A stretch of DNA of 64,000 nt, taken from assembly GCF_027943255.1 (NCBI RefSeq), contig NC_072896.1:35862501-35926500 (forward strand), read 5' to 3'. Shown piece after piece: positions 35,004 through 46,729 of the stretch. Both the position numbers and the translations under genes were made by a program. Each line of letters starts with the position of its first letter. The first letter of the stretch is position 1. Under the pieces are notes generated by a model. It searched no databases, was not told the DNA's origin, and saw only the letters and a list, made by a program, of their open reading frames with translations. The DNA comes from Anastrepha obliqua. Lineage: Eukaryota > Arthropoda > Insecta > Diptera > Tephritidae.

Positions 35004-36654
35004 TGCTTCCAATGCTCCAAGATCTAGAACTCTGAGAGAATTTAATTCGCTTTCAAATCGAATGGGCTTAATTTTTTCTACATTAAAGTACCACTTCAAA
35101 TTGTCACTAGTTTATCTGTTTAACTAAATTTTAAGTATCATCTAATAAATGTTACATTTGCTAAATATATTTTTGATTGGATTATTTAGCACTACTCTGT
35201 AAAAAATACTATCTTTTTAATTTTTTTTTAATAATTTTTTAATTGAATAAATAAAAATAAATCAATATTTGTACATCATGCAGTACATGCAGCTGCAATC
35301 CTCTTCTTCTGGTCCTAAGTCCCTCGTGGGGCATAGAGGGCTGCAATATTAGTACAAAATAAGTTAAACTGTACGCGCTTTCGGTTAGAAGAGTGGTTAG
35401 TTACTCGATTCGCTAATTACATCGTTAATGATACAGTGATAACTGACAGTCGTGACACTGGCGGGTACTTTGCATCACACACATACATACATGTGTTACA
35501 AGCATACCATTCTCTAAAGTAAAATGTTCACAGTATTTATTTAATTTTTGTATAATTTTTGCTATTTATTTATGAGATTTTAATTGCCTCCAGGGTTTTG
35601 TAACCGATATGGAGATTAATAGGGAGATATGTAACGTTGTGTATGTAGATATGTAAATAATTGCGAAAACAATAATCGGTTAATTACTGTAGGGTAAAGT
35701 AGTTAAATAATCGGGCTATAAAACATGAAGGGATTTAAATAAAATAAATAAGTAAAATACATGGAATTTAAAAAAGTAAATATAAATCTTTAAGTAGGTA
35801 ATTAATTTAATTTTGAAATCTATAGCAGAAGCAGGGAGGTGCGAAAATAAAGCTTGAAAATTTTTTGCTTCAATTCTACTAAAAAGCGAGGTAGGAAAAA
35901 AACTATATAGAATGATAAGGCCATCACATAATAAATATGTTTTTTTTTTACTTTTTTTTTGGTGGTTGAGGTAGGGTTAACTTGGAGCCTTCGCACTTAA
36001 GACGATCGTCGTCCACTGCGTCGAGTGGTGTGACCAGTAAAACCTTCCTCAAAATCCCTCATCCTCTTCCATAACCATATTTGTAGCCAGCTTCCCGTTA
36101 ATGTGTTTATTATTTTAATGTATAAATAAACTGTATTCGAATTTTGAAAAAATATATATTGACTTCTTCATTTTAAATAATTTTAATGAAAATCAGGGAA
36201 AATATGGCCGTTTACAGGTATGTCTCCCCTTAACACCCTTTCAGTTATTGCTTGATGCACACGTGGCTGGTATCAGATTATTCACCTGCAACGGGTGTCC
36301 AAGTAGCACCTCCAGTGTTTGGCGCTCGTCTCGAAAACGATCACATTATAAAACTATATTCTCTTAATCTAACATAACTTAGATTATACTTGTTGGCCGA
36401 AGCCACGCAGAGATCATTTTGGTCCATAGCGATACCAGATCAGAGGCCTTTGTTTTTTTTTTTGGTTCTTTTTTCAACGAAAATATGCATCACTCAAGAT
36501 GCGAGTACTGTTCGCGGGTTTTAGAAGTCGCTCAAGCTCCAGTTGAGACCACCCAGGACATATTCTAATTTTCGAGAGAACTGATTACTAGCATAGAAGA
36601 TGTTCCAAGATTTCTCTGTTATTCTCTTTTAAATTAAATAACTACAATTTTTTT
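35004..36654. other. no recognisable gene
   Basis: AT-rich; no domains. A short GC-richer piece (35990-36070, CGATCGTCGTCCACTGCG) could be a LINE 3' scrap but is unassigned. Confidence 0.4.
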
Positions 36655-37140
36655 CATAAAATTATATTCCATTCCATAACAAAAATCACCTACATAAATC
36701 GAAGCTTCAAACTTTGTGCAAAATTTTTAAACATTCCTCCAATTTCCATCAAAATTTCGAACTTTTTATACAGAATTTTTAGAAAATCTTTGGTTTTATA
36801 GCCTTTTTAATTACAGTGCATGGAAATTTGATTTTTGATAAGTTTTTTTCTTTGTTAAACATTTTCTCCTTATAACGCACACACGATATTTGTGTTTTTT
36901 TTTTTGGAAGAAAATGCGCCACAACATCTAAGACAAAATTGTTAGAAATCAAAAAGAATTTCGAGCCACTTTAAACTTGCACTTTATTAGACAAAAATGG
37001 AATGGCCTACAAAGCTACATATCCAAATTTTGTTCAGAAATTATAATTAAAAAGGTTTGAAATTTTGAAAGAAATTTTTTTCATCTTTTTTATTTGTTAA
37101 ATCGTTTGCAAAATTTTTAAATTTGGATTAATATGGTATG
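36655..37140. mobile_element. foldback MITE with long inverted arms, copy B
   Basis: The right arm, with AACTTGCACTTTATTAGACA and AATGGAATGGCCTAC, matches copy A at 21.2-21.7 kb. The left arm (AAGCTTCAAACTTTGTGCAA, TTTGATTTTTGATAAG) is its diverged inverse. The centre near 36900 holds GTGTTTTTTTTTTTGGAAGAA, equivalent to the central TTTCTATGGAAGAA of copy A. Noncoding. Confidence 0.65.
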
Positions 37141-38138
37141 GCATACATATGCTATAGAAATATAAATATTTTTGTGAAGAAAAGCAATTCACATTAAATA
37201 AATTAATTAATTAAATGAAATAAATAAAAAGAAAAAACTTGTCAATGTGTGGTGCTTTTGTAATTTTGCAACCAACTATACATACATACATACATACATT
37301 TATCCAAGCTAACCAGTTGAAAGCACTCAATAAATTCATTAAAATAATATGTAAAAATTCAAAACAGGTCTTTCCATTGCCTTTGGTTAATTTTTAACCA
37401 ATACTCAATCGCACATTTCTATTTCACTTTGATTCATAAGTACAATGCCTGTAGCTTAAGAATCGTGGGAGCAATTTGAAAGGTTGATTGTTTGTTTTGA
37501 ATTGTTTTGTATGTAAATATAAACATTACTGGCGTTTTGTGCCAAATTGTCACTCAAAAGATGGATGGTTTGGGAATAAGTTCAATAGCAAATTGACAAG
37601 CTGTCCAAGGCAGCGCTTAAACAAGATGTAGTGCTATTTTAGGCATAATAATTAATTGTGCGATGCAAGAAAGAAGGTTCTATCTTTAAAAATTGTAGAT
37701 TTAAATTGAAAAAAAAAATGGAAAATGAAAAACGTGTAATGCGAGTGCAAGCAGTTTATTCCCTGGCATAACAATCATTAGGCGCTACAGCACTTCGTTA
37801 GCTTTGGCCTGCGGGACAATACGCCTACGTGTTTCTCGGTTCGTTGCTGCCTTCTTCCTCAGTTCATGTATTCATTTATTTATACAATTAAGTCTATCAA
37901 ACAAGAATTTCTTACAAACTTTTTAAAAATAGAGCTTAGTCTAGGGCATAGAGTTTAAGTGGAGGATAGTAAAAATAGTTTTTAGCAAAGAAAAATCGAG
38001 GTTCAATAGAATTTGAGATTTTATTAAACTCATTGGAAGCCAGCCTAATAGAGGCATATCGGGTATAATTCGTTTTAATATTGTCAACTAAGAAAAAAAA
38101 GAGGTTGTCTGTAAAGTCGGTTTACTGACGATAGTTTA
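37141..38138. other. no recognisable gene
   Basis: AT-rich with a CATACATACATACATAC tract near 37270. Nothing else recognised. Confidence 0.4.
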
Positions 38139-38250
38139 ACGTGATAACGTCATAAGAAAATACTGATTGAATGGTTGCATTTTTCAAAAGAAAATTTTAA
38201 TTTTATTTGTTTGATAGATATTTTGTATGGATATAGAGAATGAGTTAACA

Positions 38251-39430
38251 TTAACATAACATAACATAACATAATATAACATAACATAACATAACATAAC
38301 ATAACATAACATAACATAACATAACATAACATAACATAACATAACATAACATAACATAACATAACATAACATAACATAACATAACATAACATAACATAAC
38401 ATAACATAACATAACATAACATAACATAACATAACATAACATAACATAACATAACATAACATAACATAACATAACATAACATAACATAACATAACATAAC
38501 ATAACATAACATAACATAACATAACATAACATAACATAACATAACATAACATAACATAACATAACATAACATAACATAACATAACATAACATAACATAAC
38601 ATAACATAACATAACATAACATAACATAACATAACATAACATAACATAACATAACATAACATAACATAACATAACATAACATAACATAACATAACATAAC
38701 ATAACATAACATAACATAACATAACATAACATAACATAACATAACATAACATAACATAACATAACATAACATAACATAACATAACATAACATAACATAAC
38801 ATAACATAACATAACATAACATAACATAACATAACATAACATAACATAACATAACATAACATAACATAACATAACATAACATAACATAACATAACATAAC
38901 ATAACATAACATAACATAACATAACATAACATAACATAACATAACATAACATAACATAACATAACATAACATAACATAACATAACATAACATAACATAAC
39001 ATAACATAACATAACATAACATAACATAACATAACATAACATAACATAACATAACATAACATAACATAACATAACATAACATAACATAACATAACATAAC
39101 ATAACATAACATAACATAACATAACATAACATAACATAACATAACATAACATAACATAACATAACATAACATAACATAACATAACATAACATAACACAAC
39201 ATAACATAACATAACATAACATAACATAACATAACATAACATAACATAATATAACATAACATAACATAATATAACATAACATAACATAACATAACATAAC
39301 ATAACATAACATAACATAACATAACACAACATAACATAACATAACATAACATAACATAACATAACATAACATAACATAACATAACATAACATACCATAAC
39401 ATAACATTACATTACATTACATAACATAAC
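38251..39430. repeat. ATAAC pentanucleotide satellite, about 1.18 kb
   Basis: About 235 units of ATAAC, nearly perfect over more than 900 bases, with scattered variants (ATAAT near 38272, 39246 and 39266, ACAAC near 39195 and 39325) and CATTA units at the right edge. The long minus-strand frames of repeated MLCYV are translations of the repeat, not genes. The real array length may differ from the assembly. Confidence 0.97.
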
Positions 39431-40319
39431 AAATTACCCCGTATTAAAGCACTTATCAACAGCTTTCATTTGATACCCATATTGTACATACACAACCAAA
39501 GGTTACCCGGGTCCACGTTTTGACCTATATCTCGAGACCCCAGTCACGGAGCGGCATGAAAAATACTCTGTACTAAAGCATTCACCAACAGCTTTGATTT
39601 GATACCCATATTGTACATACACGTCCGAAGGTTACCCGGGTCCACGTTTTCACCTATATCTTGAGACCCTATCTACCAATAGGTATTCAAACTATACGGA
39701 AATCATCTTCAATACCTACTTAACAATGTGTGTAAGTTTGGTTTAATTCGGTTCAAAGACACGGCGGGTCCACGTTTTGGCATATATTTCGAGACCCTAG
39801 TCATCAATAGGTATGAAAACTACCCCGTATTAAAGCACTTATCAACAGCTTTCATTTGATACCCATATTGTACATACACAACCAAAGGTTACCCGGGTCC
39901 ACGTTTTGACCTATATCTCGAGACCCCAGTCACGGAGCGGCATGAAAAATACTCTGTACTAAAGCATTCACCAACAGCTTCAATTTGATATCCATATTGT
40001 ACAAACACATTCTAGGGTCCACGATTTGGTCTCTATCTCGAGACCCTAGTCACGGAGCAGCATGAAACATACTCTGGACTAAAGCATTCACCAACAGCTT
40101 CCATTTGATACCCATATTGTACATACACATCCGAAGGTTACCCGGGTCCACGTTTTGACCTATATCTCGAGCCCTATTTCCAAAATAAAATATAATCCGT
40201 GTTACTCGTGGATGATGTAGCTTTCGAATGATGAAAGAATTTTTAAAATCGGTCCAGTAGTTTTTGAGCCTATTCATTACAAACAAACAAAGTTTTCCTC
40301 TTTATAATATTAGTATAGA
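39431..40319 (-). mobile_element. Helitron-like element end with tandem 128-bp repeats
   Basis: Minus strand begins TCTATACTAATATTATAAAG at 40319, a Helitron-type 5' end. It shares the 22-base AATCGGTCCAGTAG/TTTTTGAG block with the Helitron at 19.1-21.1 kb. Then come about six tandem units of roughly 128 bases. Starts (plus-strand TACCCCGTATTAAAG or TACTCTGTACTAAAG) are at 39435, 39563, 39821, 39950 and 40069, with a diverged one near 39695. No 3' CTAG end is visible; the element runs straight into the ATAAC satellite. The base before TC is G, not the expected A. Noncoding. Confidence 0.65.
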
Positions 40320-40654
40320 CAACATATCTTATAAGGTATATGGTAAATATTACCATACATTTTTTCCTTCATATATAATAAAAAAATTAATAATTATAAC
40401 ATTAAAACAACAGGTATTATTAACAAACTTGGTTTTATTTTAAATTCTTCAAGTGAATCAAATTAATAATAATCAATAAGAAGGCATATGCAAATACAAA
40501 TACGTGAATTTATATATTTACATATGCGCATATACATACATATATTATATACGCTCACTTAAGTAGGGGAGAGCAAGATGTCGAACGTTGCCGTTCGTTT
40601 GCTTTGTTTGCTTTGTCGTTCCTTCCGCGCTTTCGCTTGCAGTTCATTCAATGC
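40320..40654. other. AT-rich spacer then GC-richer segment with a hairpin
   Basis: The perfect CGAACG-TTGC-CGTTCG stem-loop is at 40582-40597, inside the GC-richer stretch just left of the minisatellite. No gene seen. Confidence 0.5.
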
Positions 40655-41066
40655 AATGAGCAAGGTAACTACATATGAGCAAGGTAACACTAATATGAGC
40701 AAGGTAACACTAATGAGCAAGGTAACACTAATGAGCAAGGTAACACTAATATGAGCAAGGTAACACTAATGAGCAAGGTAACACTAATATGAGCAAGGTA
40801 ACACTAATATGAGCAAGGTAACACTAATATGAGCAAGGTAACACTAATATGAGCAAGGTAACACTAATATGAGCAAGGTAACACTAATATGAGCAAGGTA
40901 ACACTAATATGAGCAAGGTAACACTAATATGAGCAAGGTAACACTAATGAGCAAGGTAACACTAATGAGCAAGGTAACACTAATGAGCAAGGTAACACTA
41001 ATATGAGCAAGGTAACACTAATATGAGCAAGGTAACTACATATGAACAGTAATGAGCAAGGTAACG
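40655..41066 (+). repeat. 18-20-bp minisatellite (GAGCAAGGTAACACTAAT)
   Basis: About 21 head-to-tail units of GAGCAAGGTAACACTAAT, with or without an extra AT, in two length classes. Variant units with GTAACTACAT lie at both edges. Very high identity between units. No coding frame. Confidence 0.95.
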
Positions 41067-41329
41067 ACACATTTTTTCGTGCGTGCAGCCTGTTAAATCG
41101 AATTATAAGACGTTATCACGTCAAAAAAAGAAAGTATCTCTGTGAAATATTAAAATATTTTTTTCCAACAGCCACAGGCAGCCACACACACTTTGGATAA
41201 AGGAAAAAGTAAGAGTTAAGGAGAGGACAGGTCTTCTGTTATCTAGCGTCTTCTGTTTTTGCTAAATTTAGCCTATTATAATAAATTATTTTTTTAATTT
41301 TTTGTTTTAGTTCCAATTAATTTTTTCTT

Positions 41330-42860
41330 TTATTTTTAAAGAAAAGGTTATTTATTTTACGGTTTAAAATTTAACAATAATATTTATTTAAAAGTTTTTT
41401 TGTTTTAATTTTTTTCTTAATTTTTTAAGGACATGGAATTTATTTTACGGTAATATTATTTTAATTTTTCCATCTTATTTTTTTAATTATTTGGTTTATT
41501 TTTTCAAGGGAAAGGTCATTTATTTTACGGGTTTCAAGTTTACCAATAAAATTTATTAAAAATTTCTTTTTTTATTGCTTTAGCTTTTCATCTTTTTTTT
41601 AATTTTTGCTTCAATTTTTTGTTTTGATTTATTTTAATTTTTTTAATTTTTGTTAAGAAAAGCCCATTTATTTTACAGGTATTATTTATATACACTTTTT
41701 TTTAATTTTATTTTTTATATTGTTTTAATTTTTTGAAGGAAAGGCCATTTATCTTACAAGTCTAAGTTTAAAAATAATATTTATTTAAAAATTTCATGTT
41801 TAATTTTGTATTTAAATTTTTAGTTTTAATTTTTTCTTACCATTTTTAAAATTTTTTTTATTTAGTTTACGGTTTTAAGTATAAAAATTCAAATTTTTCA
41901 AACGAAAGGTAATTTATTTTACGGGTTTCAGCTTACCAGTAATATTTATTGAAAAATTCTGTTTTAATTTTTTTTAATTTAATTTTTCAAAATATTTTTA
42001 AATTTAATTTAAGGAAAGCTGATTTACTTTACGAGTTCAGTTTACCAGTAATATTGATTTTAATTTATTTTTTAATTTTATAAATTTTTTATTTTCTTTA
42101 TATTTTTTTAATTTTTTTTAAGGAAAGGACATTTCTTTTACGAGTTTAAGTTTAAAAATCTTATTTTTATTTATTTATTTTTTATCTTTTTTTATTTTTA
42201 TTATTTGTTAACTTTTTACTTTTTTTCTTAATTTTTTTAAAGGCAGATAATTTATTTTACGGTAATTTATTTTTTAATTTTTGTATCTTTTTTTTTTTTG
42301 CTTTAACTTTTTTTAAGAAAAAGTCATTTATATTACGGGTTTCAGTGTTATACTACTATTTATTTAAATTTATTTTCATTAATATATAATTTATTTTTAT
42401 TTTAATTTTATTACCTTCCTTTTTTAAATTTTTTGTTTCAATTTCTTTTTTTTTTAATTTTTTTAGGGAAAGGTCATTAATTTTACGGATTTCAGTTTAT
42501 CAGTAATTTTTATTTAAAAATTTGGTTTTCTTTCTATTTTTTATTTAAGTTTTTTGTTTTAATTTTTTTCCGTAATTTTTTTAAATTTAATTTAAGGAAA
42601 GGTGATTTATTTTGCGGGTTTAAGTTTACCCGTAATGTTTATCTAAAAATTTTATTTTTATTTATTAATTTTTTATATCTTCTTTTTTAATTTTTTGCTT
42701 TAATTTTTTTATTATTTATTTATTTTAATTTTTGTTAAGAAAAGGTCATTTAATATTTGTTCACATTTCTTTTTAATTTTACTTTTTATTTATTTACTTT
42801 TTTTTACAGTCTTTAATGGAAAGGACGTTTAATTTACGGATTTAATTTTAATAAAAATAT
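41330..42860 (+). repeat. AT-rich degenerate array with AAGGAAAGGTCATTTATTTT motif
   Basis: A motif close to AAGGAAAGGTCATTTATTTT then ACGGGTTT recurs about 15 times. Examples are near 41340, 41427, 41507, 41653, 41735, 41901, 42012, 42120, 42238, 42313, 42464, 42593, 42737 and 42815. Spacing is 75-150 bases, with T-rich filler and AGTTTACCAGTAATATTTAT after many copies. No gene. Confidence 0.8.
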
Positions 42861-44639
42861 TTATTTAAAAAATTTATTTTTAATTTTGCATTCAGATTTT
42901 TTTGTTTTGTCTTTTTTGTTTTAATTTTTTCTTGCCTTTTTTAAATTGTTTGTTATTTAGTTTAAGGTTTTAAGTATAAAAATAATGTTTATTTAAAACA
43001 CAAATTATTCTATAAAATCCGAAAAAAGAAATGCACAGCATTTTTATTAAAAATATTTTAATATTCTTTAGATTGCTTGAAAAATTAACAAAATTTAAGA
43101 ATTGCGGTCAATATATTTTTCCTGCCACAAACCTTGAACTTTGGCGTTTTCCTCAAAAATAAAAAAAAATTAGTAAAAAGTAGAAAGTAGAAAAAACTGG
43201 TGAAATCAGCTTGAAATCATTTTTTAAAAGTTGTAAATTTAGTTTACGGCATTTGGCGCCTGCAAGTATGCCACCATTTTCATACATCAAAACAAATATT
43301 GTTGACAACAATGCTGAGCACTGTGAAGCCGCGCATGGCACAAAACACCAGCATACCATCAGACTTTTTACACACACACATGCAGCTATTAAGGACCACC
43401 GCCAGTCACGAACAACAGAACAACAAAGAATGTCAAAAGTTATTTTCTTGCTGACTTTCGGAAAACTAAATCTTGAAAGCAACATGGCGCGGGAGCGAAA
43501 AGGATATGTGCACAAAAGCAGAAAACGAGGAAGCGGAGGTGAATAAATGGAAAAAAATACTTGTTCAACTACCGCAATTGCACTGCAGTGAAACAGCAAT
43601 TTGTGCCACGTCTAAACATATGCTAAGTTTGCCTTTATTATTCGTACTTTTTGTGAATTTTTCGACTGCTTCCTCCTCTTCCTAGTGGCACACTTGCCAG
43701 GCCACACCGATGCATGCAGCAAGGCTACCCGTGGTCGTTGTCAGCTGCCAACAACTATATATGTATGTGTGCAGGTATGTATGCATGTATGTCGTACAAT
43801 GGCAACCATAAAGAGGACACCAAGTGTTCACTGTTGGCAGCTAAAAATTATAATTCACATTTTCGTGGCCTGCAGCGGGAAGGTAAAGGATGCTGAACAA
43901 GCATTTGACGCGCCGGGGCCACTTGCAACGCTTGGCTTAGTCGAGCGAAAGCAAGAGTGAAAAGCAAAGGATAAGCGACGCAGAGAGGAATCCGTCGGAA
44001 AAGTACGATATATGTATGCCTGCTCTTCTAACTGGCTAGTTGGTGGGTTTGGTCGTCAGACGGCCTTCCTGTGTTGGCAAAATTATAGGAATTTTAAATT
44101 TAACATTAGAAAGACAAAATAAATTTGTTTGTGCTTAAAATTTAAATTCATTTATTCGATGAAAACCATTAGAAATTATTGTTCAAGAAAATATGACTTC
44201 AATTTATTTACAAAATGTTAAAAAATTTTATTAAACGGCCACTTAAGAAAGAAAAGGACTTGTTTTCATAAAAAATGCTTCAAACAAAATTAAAAGAAAA
44301 TTTTAAAATCTTCTGTTAATATTTGCAGAAAAAGCTAATTTTTAAAGAAAAAAATAAATAAGAATATATGAAATTTACAGTTAAGGCTTTGGTATGTAAT
44401 AAATTTTTTTATTGTAAAAAAAATCTCTATTATTTTTTTTTTATTTGCGTCCAATGGATGTACCAGACTTTTTTCAACAGCTCAAATATTTATTAAAAGG
44501 GGTATTTCAAAAGACGCGCTTAGATGTTGTTTTAAAATAAAAAATGTAAAAATTTAGATTCTTTCAGTTTTCATTATTTTTGTTCAAGATACGACTCTTC
44601 ACAATTATTTGTGTTAGACTTTATAATTTAAATGTTCAC
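42861..44639. other. no recognisable gene; possibly unique noncoding DNA
   Basis: 43200-44050 is less AT-rich and has TATGTATGTGTGCAGGTATG near 43760. A 148-codon minus-strand frame (43153-43599) has no family resemblance. No RNA gene seen. Confidence 0.4.
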
Positions 44640-44975
44640 CATGTGCACGTGTACAGGTAAAATCCAAAGAGTCCAAACAGTCGATTCATGAATGCCTAGA
44701 ATTGTTGAGAACATCGAGATATCGGATATCGATGCTGAAGGTTGCTCATCAAGATTTGGCCTTTCTTTACAATATTCTCAACAGAACGTTCAGCTTTTGG
44801 TCTGCCAATCTTTTCTCTATCTTCAACATAACCAGTTTCTTGAAATGTTTTCACCAACCTTTAAATTACCGACTCATTCAGTCGATTATTTCCGCGAAAA
44901 AAAATCGCAAAGTGTGTTCTGCGTTAAAATTTAATACTTTTATAGTTGACAAATGTCAAAGATGAACTAAAAGCA
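44640..44975 (-). pseudogene. DD41D-like transposase N-terminal fragment
   Basis: Minus strand reads RRTHFAIFFRGNNRLNESVI, RLVKTFQETGYVEDREKIGR and PKAERSVENIVKKGQ. This is the helix-turn-helix region and linker typical of these transposases (STIRRLVxKFEETGSVxDxxxxGRP, then the VENI block). A stretch like ISRCSQQF follows near 44720. No catalytic block is present. Downstream minus-strand sequence is unreadable. Confidence 0.6.
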
Positions 44976-45147
44976 GGTACCGCGGCAAGGCGGCAAAATC
45001 TATGCAAGCACGGCAGAAAGTCAATTCAACCCGACCAACGCCCAGGCTGGTCGATTGAAGCGACGCCCGCGGACTTTGTTATAAAAATTGATATACTTAT
45101 TCAGTTTCACCCTTAAAAAAGGAATTAATCACAGATGTCATTCACAA

Positions 45148-45905
45148 TCATTTTGAACAAACTTCGAAACTGATAGCCTCGACAAGACTCTTCCATCGTA
45201 CACGGTTCTGTGCTGTTGTTTTTGCATCGTCCCATGAGATGTCGGCATCTGCTAGTTCACGCAGCGTCGACCTTCTCCAAGAGTTTTTTGGTAGACCGCG
45301 ACCTCTGCTCCCTTGCATGTTCCAGTCCAGTAACATTCTCATGATGCTATCTGGTGGTTTTCTTTATGTGTGTCTTATCCATTATCACTTGCTGCGTTTG
45401 ATTTGTCTTAGGATGGGTTCCTGGTTCGTTAATCTCCACAGTGCGTCGTTACTGATGGTGTTTGGCCGAAATATTCTGCAGATGATGCGGTGGCATTTGT
45501 TGATGAAGGAATATAGCCCCTGTGTGATGGTGTTAGAGACCAGCTATGTTTCGCTTCCATTCAACAATACTGACTTTACGCATAAGTCGAATATTTGTAG
45601 TTTAGTGCGCCTGGAGATTTGCGAATTCTTTCATACTGTATGCATTCGCCCGAACGCCGCCCTTGCTTTGTTTAGCCTGCAGTTGACATCTTCATCTGCT
45701 CCACCATCTTCCGCGATGATGCAGCCGAGGTAGCAGAAGCTTTCAACGAATGGCCTTGGTCTTGGCGATGTTGACCTCGAGTCCGACAGTGCGTACCAGC
45801 GCGACTAATTTGTCCGCCTTCGCTTGCATGTCAGAGAGTTTGTGAGAGAGAAGGCAGATGTCATCTACGAAGTTCAAGTCCTCAAGATGTCTGGTGAAAC
45901 ACTTG
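45148..45905 (-). pseudogene. RTE-like LINE fragment: RT palm end to C-terminus
   Basis: Minus strand begins HLEDLNFVDDICLLSHKLSD near 45900-45840, the RT palm with FVDD in place of the usual FADD, so both Asp are kept. Then LVRTVGLEVNIAKTKAI, SFCYLGCIIAEDGGADEDV, ISRRTKLQIFDLCVKSVLL, FINKC, ISNDALWRLTNQEPI and the open end MRMLLDWNMQGSRGRGLPKN, STLRELADADISWDDAKT. At least three frame changes. The end matches the fragment on the plus strand at 22.7-23.1 kb. Confidence 0.85.
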
Positions 45906-46634
45906 AAACGCTTTATTTATTCTAGCCAGGATATCCTTTCCCACACTATTCGTAGCAGATATTACACAGTTTAGGTAGATAAGATCTTCGACTTATTCAA
46001 TTTCTTTATCATGAAGCATAAAGTTGGTGTCATTTTTAGTGTTGATTTTTATTGCCTCCATTTTTTCGATGTTGATTTTAAGCCCAAATTTACCCGACTC
46101 GGCACATAGGTAGACCGTGCAGTTTTGCTTGCATGTCCGAGGTTTTAGGGATAATAAGCAAATGTATTCACATAAGCGAGGTCTTCTTCGAGATGTTCGG
46201 TGAAGTTCTAGTAGATGCCTCTTCTCTTACCATCTACGGAATTGTGTAAGATGTCATCAGTAACAGTAAGAAAGAGGATTAACGAAAGCAAAAATCATTG
46301 TTGAAACTTGCGCTGGTTATAATGCTGTCTGAGAGCTCGCCGTTGTGGAGTATTCAGCTCTTGAAATCCCCACATTGTGCTCTGATTAGAGCTGCCAGCT
46401 TCTCAGGAACATCTCTAGATCTTAACGCCTCCAAAATATTTCCGCTGTATGCTGTCAAACGCCGTGCTATAATCAACGAATACCAGTTGAAGGGTCGACT
46501 GGCATATATTCATTAGCTCAACTATGATGCATAGGGTGTTAATCTGGTCAATACACGAACGATTTGGATGAAAACTAGTTTGCTGTTTTCGCAGAGATTG
46601 GTCAAACTCTGGTTTAAGTACTTTGGAGTGATGG
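45906..46634 (-). pseudogene. RTE-like LINE fragment: RT fingers and palm
   Basis: Minus strand: KVLKPEFDQSLRKQQTSFHP, NRSCIDQINTLCIIV, then QLVFVDYSTAFDSIQRK with the first catalytic Asp. RSRDVPEKLAALIRAQCGDF, a decayed palm HLEEDLAYVNTFAYYP (the Asp pair is lost), and a later VISATNSVGKDILARINKAF near 45910-45970 follow. It overlaps in gene content with the neighbouring fragment (both contain the HLED palm block), so these are two copies joined, not one element. Confidence 0.8.
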
Positions 46635-46729
46635 AAATCTTTGTTTTGACCTTTACGCGCTCCATCGCTTGTGTCTTTGTAAAAATTATAAATCTTCCGA
46701 TAGGGTGATTTTGGTTTTGCGCCACCTTG
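46635..46729. mobile_element. ACAAGGTGGCGC MITE, partial copy
   Basis: GACCTTTACGCGCTCCATCG, AAAAATTATAAATCTTCCGA and TAGGGTGATT, ending in GCGCCACCTTGT. Same order as the full copy at 55454-55671. The left TIR is missing. It borders the LINE fragment. Confidence 0.7.

Larger units (their letters stand above)
38139..41121. repeat. satellite cluster bounded by a 13-bp inverted repeat
   Basis: ACGTGATAACGTC at 38139-38151 recurs inverted as GACGTTATCACGT at 41109-41121. Between them lie the ATAAC satellite, the Helitron-like array and the 20-bp minisatellite. The 13-mer is itself partly palindromic (ACGT at both ends), so chance pairing is possible. A CGAACG-TTGC-CGTTCG hairpin lies at 40582-40597. 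Confidence 0.4.

Noticed and set aside
38150..39407. Three long minus-strand frames (383-415 codons) of repeated MLCYV
   Set aside because: They are translations of the ATAAC pentanucleotide satellite, which is open in all frames of one strand because 5 is not a multiple of 3 and the unit lacks stops on that strand.
40655..41066. CRISPR-like array
   Set aside because: Units are contiguous without unique spacers, and the genome is clearly eukaryotic; it is a minisatellite.
43153..43599. 148-codon minus-strand frame with hydrophobic stretches
   Set aside because: Phenylalanine/leucine-rich ends come from AT-rich sequence; no family resemblance and a competing plus-strand frame.
45239..45733. 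164-codon plus-strand frame
   Set aside because: Antisense of the LINE fragment; the minus strand carries the recognisable RT C-terminal blocks.
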